This document shows positions 4,782-6,030 of a DNA stretch of 6,030 nt, piece by piece (position 1 is the first letter of the stretch; each line of letters opens with the position of its first letter). Source of the DNA: Clostridia bacterium (lineage in GTDB: Bacteria > Bacillota > Clostridia > Oscillospirales > Acutalibacteraceae); assembly GCA_017519685.1 (NCBI GenBank), contig JAFWRV010000200.1:1-6030 (forward strand), given 5' to 3'. The position numbers and the translations under genes are program-made. The notes below the pieces were generated by a model. It did not search any database, had not been told where the DNA came from, and saw only the letters and a program-made list of their open reading frames with translations.

Positions 4782-6030
4782 CACCGAATGAAAAAAGGAT
4801 ACAAAAGGCGGAGCGAAAGCTTCAGGGCTACCGAAATGAGCTCGCGGCAAACACGGGCATATATTTTTCTTCCGACCTGACAGCCGCGAAGCAGGGATTC
4901 CCGCTGCTGAAGTATATCGTCAATGCCATGATACTCTTCGGCGCGACCTTCGGTTCCATAAACTGCATTGTCACCGCGTTTGAGCTTAAGGTGACGGTTC
5001 AGCCGATGGTGCTGACATGTATTGTTTCCGCCCTCGTCCTTTCCTTCATGTATGTGAGCAACAAAACAAAGATTATTACTTACCTGCTTATTCTGGCGGG
5101 TATCATTTCCGCTGCCTTCCGCTTCTTCTCCGTTATCAACAGCGGCGTCAGCGCGTTGAGAAACAATATACTCAGATACCTTGACAATCATATAGATTTA
5201 CCGTTCCTGCGCGAATACAATCTTCAGTATGAGGATGAATTCACCGCGATGTCGATAGCGCTCTGTCTTCTGGCGGTCGCTCTGATGATTTTGATTAATA
5301 TTGAAGTGTCGGAGAGAATGAGTCTCAGGGGAGTGTTTATCTGCACTTTTCCGATAGTTCAGTTCGGAATGTATTTCAATTTCAATGCCTCAAAGTTTTC
5401 AATGCTCTGTGTTATGGTCAGCTGGATTCTCGTCGCAGGAGTCAGTCTTACCAATTCATATAACGGCCTGACGATGAAGATGGTCAGCAGCTCGTCCGTA
5501 AAAAAGCACAGGCACAGTTACGGCTTTATAACGGACTCAAAAAACACCGCGAAGATAGCCGCAATATGGCTCTTCTTCATCGCCGCCTTGACCGGTTTTG
5601 TTTTTGCCGCGGTTCCGGGTGAGAATTTTGAAGTCAATCTTCCGACAAACGCGATTAAGGACAGAACCGAAAGAAGCGTAAAGAATCTGCTTTCATACGG
5701 TTTAACTTCAATTTACTCAATAGGAAGAAACGCGAGCTCTCCGGGTCAGCTTGCGAATCTGTCTTCAATTTCATTTGACGGCAGAACCGACCTTGAGGTG
5801 ACTCTTGTCAACTACCGCGCGGAGCGTATGTATTTCAGAAATTACGCCGGCTATTACTATGACAGCGAGTCAATGCGCTGGTTTCCCGCGTATAAGAATG
5901 ACAAATCCGCCGGTATGTATAACTATACCGCCGAAATTCTTGCCTATGACTATGAGCACGGTAAGAATCTGACACAGAGCGAGCACAGGGTAACCGTCAA
6001 AACCGTTGACTACGACCTGATGAGCTATCC
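4772..6030 (+). CDS. TgpA-like membrane transglutaminase, N-terminal part (cut by window edge)
   Basis: The frame is open from ATG 4772 to the right edge: 419 complete codons, with the C-terminus missing. A charged N-terminus (1-45) is followed by hydrophobic segments near 47-70, 76-95, 100-119, 158-177, 185-203, 208-226 and 260-281. The protein then leaves the membrane. The extracytoplasmic part contains a block (about 326-373) with LANLSSISFDGRTDLEVTL, then ERMYFRNYAGYYYDS and a Trp at 370, which resembles the strand-rich linker before the transglutaminase core of TgpA-type proteins ("YLRG..YDG..W"). The Cys-His-Asp catalytic triad would lie beyond 6030 and is not seen, so activity is unproven. 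The start overlaps the DUF58 stop by 10 bp; the nearest ribosome-like AAGGAA is about 14 bases upstream, suggesting translational coupling. An in-frame TAA at 4751 rules out an earlier start. The DUF58 neighbour strengthens the assignment. Confidence 0.8.
   Translation, partial: MLLTPNEKRIQKAERKLQGYRNELAANTGIYFSSDLTAAKQGFPLLKYIVNAMILFGATFGSINCIVTAFELKVTVQPMVLTCIVSALVLSFMYVSNKTKIITYLLILAGIISAAFRFFSVINSGVSALRNNILRYLDNHIDLPFLREYNLQYEDEFTAMSIALCLLAVALMILINIEVSERMSLRGVFICTFPIVQFGMYFNFNASKFSMLCVMVSWILVAGVSLTNSYNGLTMKMVSSSSVKKHRHSYGFITDSKNTAKIAAIWLFFIAALTGFVFAAVPGENFEVNLPTNAIKDRTERSVKNLLSYGLTSIYSIGRNASSPGQLANLSSISFDGRTDLEVTLVNYRAERMYFRNYAGYYYDSESMRWFPAYKNDKSAGMYNYTAEILAYDYEHGKNLTQSEHRVTVKTVDYDLMSY

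Noticed and set aside
4694..5191. Minus-strand open frame of 165 codons opposite the DUF58-transglutaminase junction
   Set aside because: It is antisense to two well-supported genes, its composition is low-quality (many Gln, His and Arg) and it has no ribosome site. It is a shadow frame.

Overview
The window looks like chromosomal DNA from a low-to-mid-GC Gram-positive anaerobe of the class Clostridia, plausibly an Oscillospirales/Ruminococcaceae-type gut bacterium. This is inferred from the strong GGAGG-type ribosome sites, a textbook sigma-A promoter, the gene families present and the palindrome-rich intergenic DNA. No rRNA or other direct marker fixes the taxon.

Layout. (1) Bases 1-539 contain no convincing gene. 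They are an island of mobile-element debris and palindromic repeats: a structured segment resembling the right end and guide-RNA (omegaRNA/reRNA) region of an IS200/IS605-type element (1-136), a 70-bp MITE-like double palindrome (165-234), three copies of a CTCCGA/TCGGAG hairpin repeat (268-480), and a short GCATAATGC duplication (480-506). The stretch between copies 1 and 2 (about 312-381) shows nothing recognisable. (2) Bases 540-1130, minus strand, encode a small secreted protein of unknown function. (3) Bases 1131-1306 are a divergent intergenic region with a near-consensus extended -10 promoter firing rightward, overlapped by a perfect 15-bp inverted repeat. (4) From 1307 to the right edge five genes run head-to-tail on the plus strand with gaps of 11, 23 and 33 bp and one 10-bp overlap. 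They encode a YhhN/TMEM86-family membrane protein (lysoplasmalogenase-like), a hemolysin III/PAQR-family membrane protein, ornithine carbamoyltransferase, a DUF58 protein, and the N-terminal two thirds or so of a TgpA-like membrane transglutaminase cut by the window edge.

How they fit together. The tight spacing, the single strong promoter and the absence of a visible terminator suggest one transcript. Its first two products are polytopic membrane proteins from families with hydrolase activity on lipids. The third is a complete cytosolic arginine-pathway enzyme with all active-site motifs. The last two form the widespread DUF58-transglutaminase pair, usually preceded by a MoxR ATPase; here the gene immediately upstream is the carbamoyltransferase instead. 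No dramatic new system is evident. The points most worth checking are the guide-RNA-like IS end, the repeat island, the MoxR-less DUF58-TgpA pair with an apparently degenerate metal site, and the two adjacent membrane-lipid-type enzymes.
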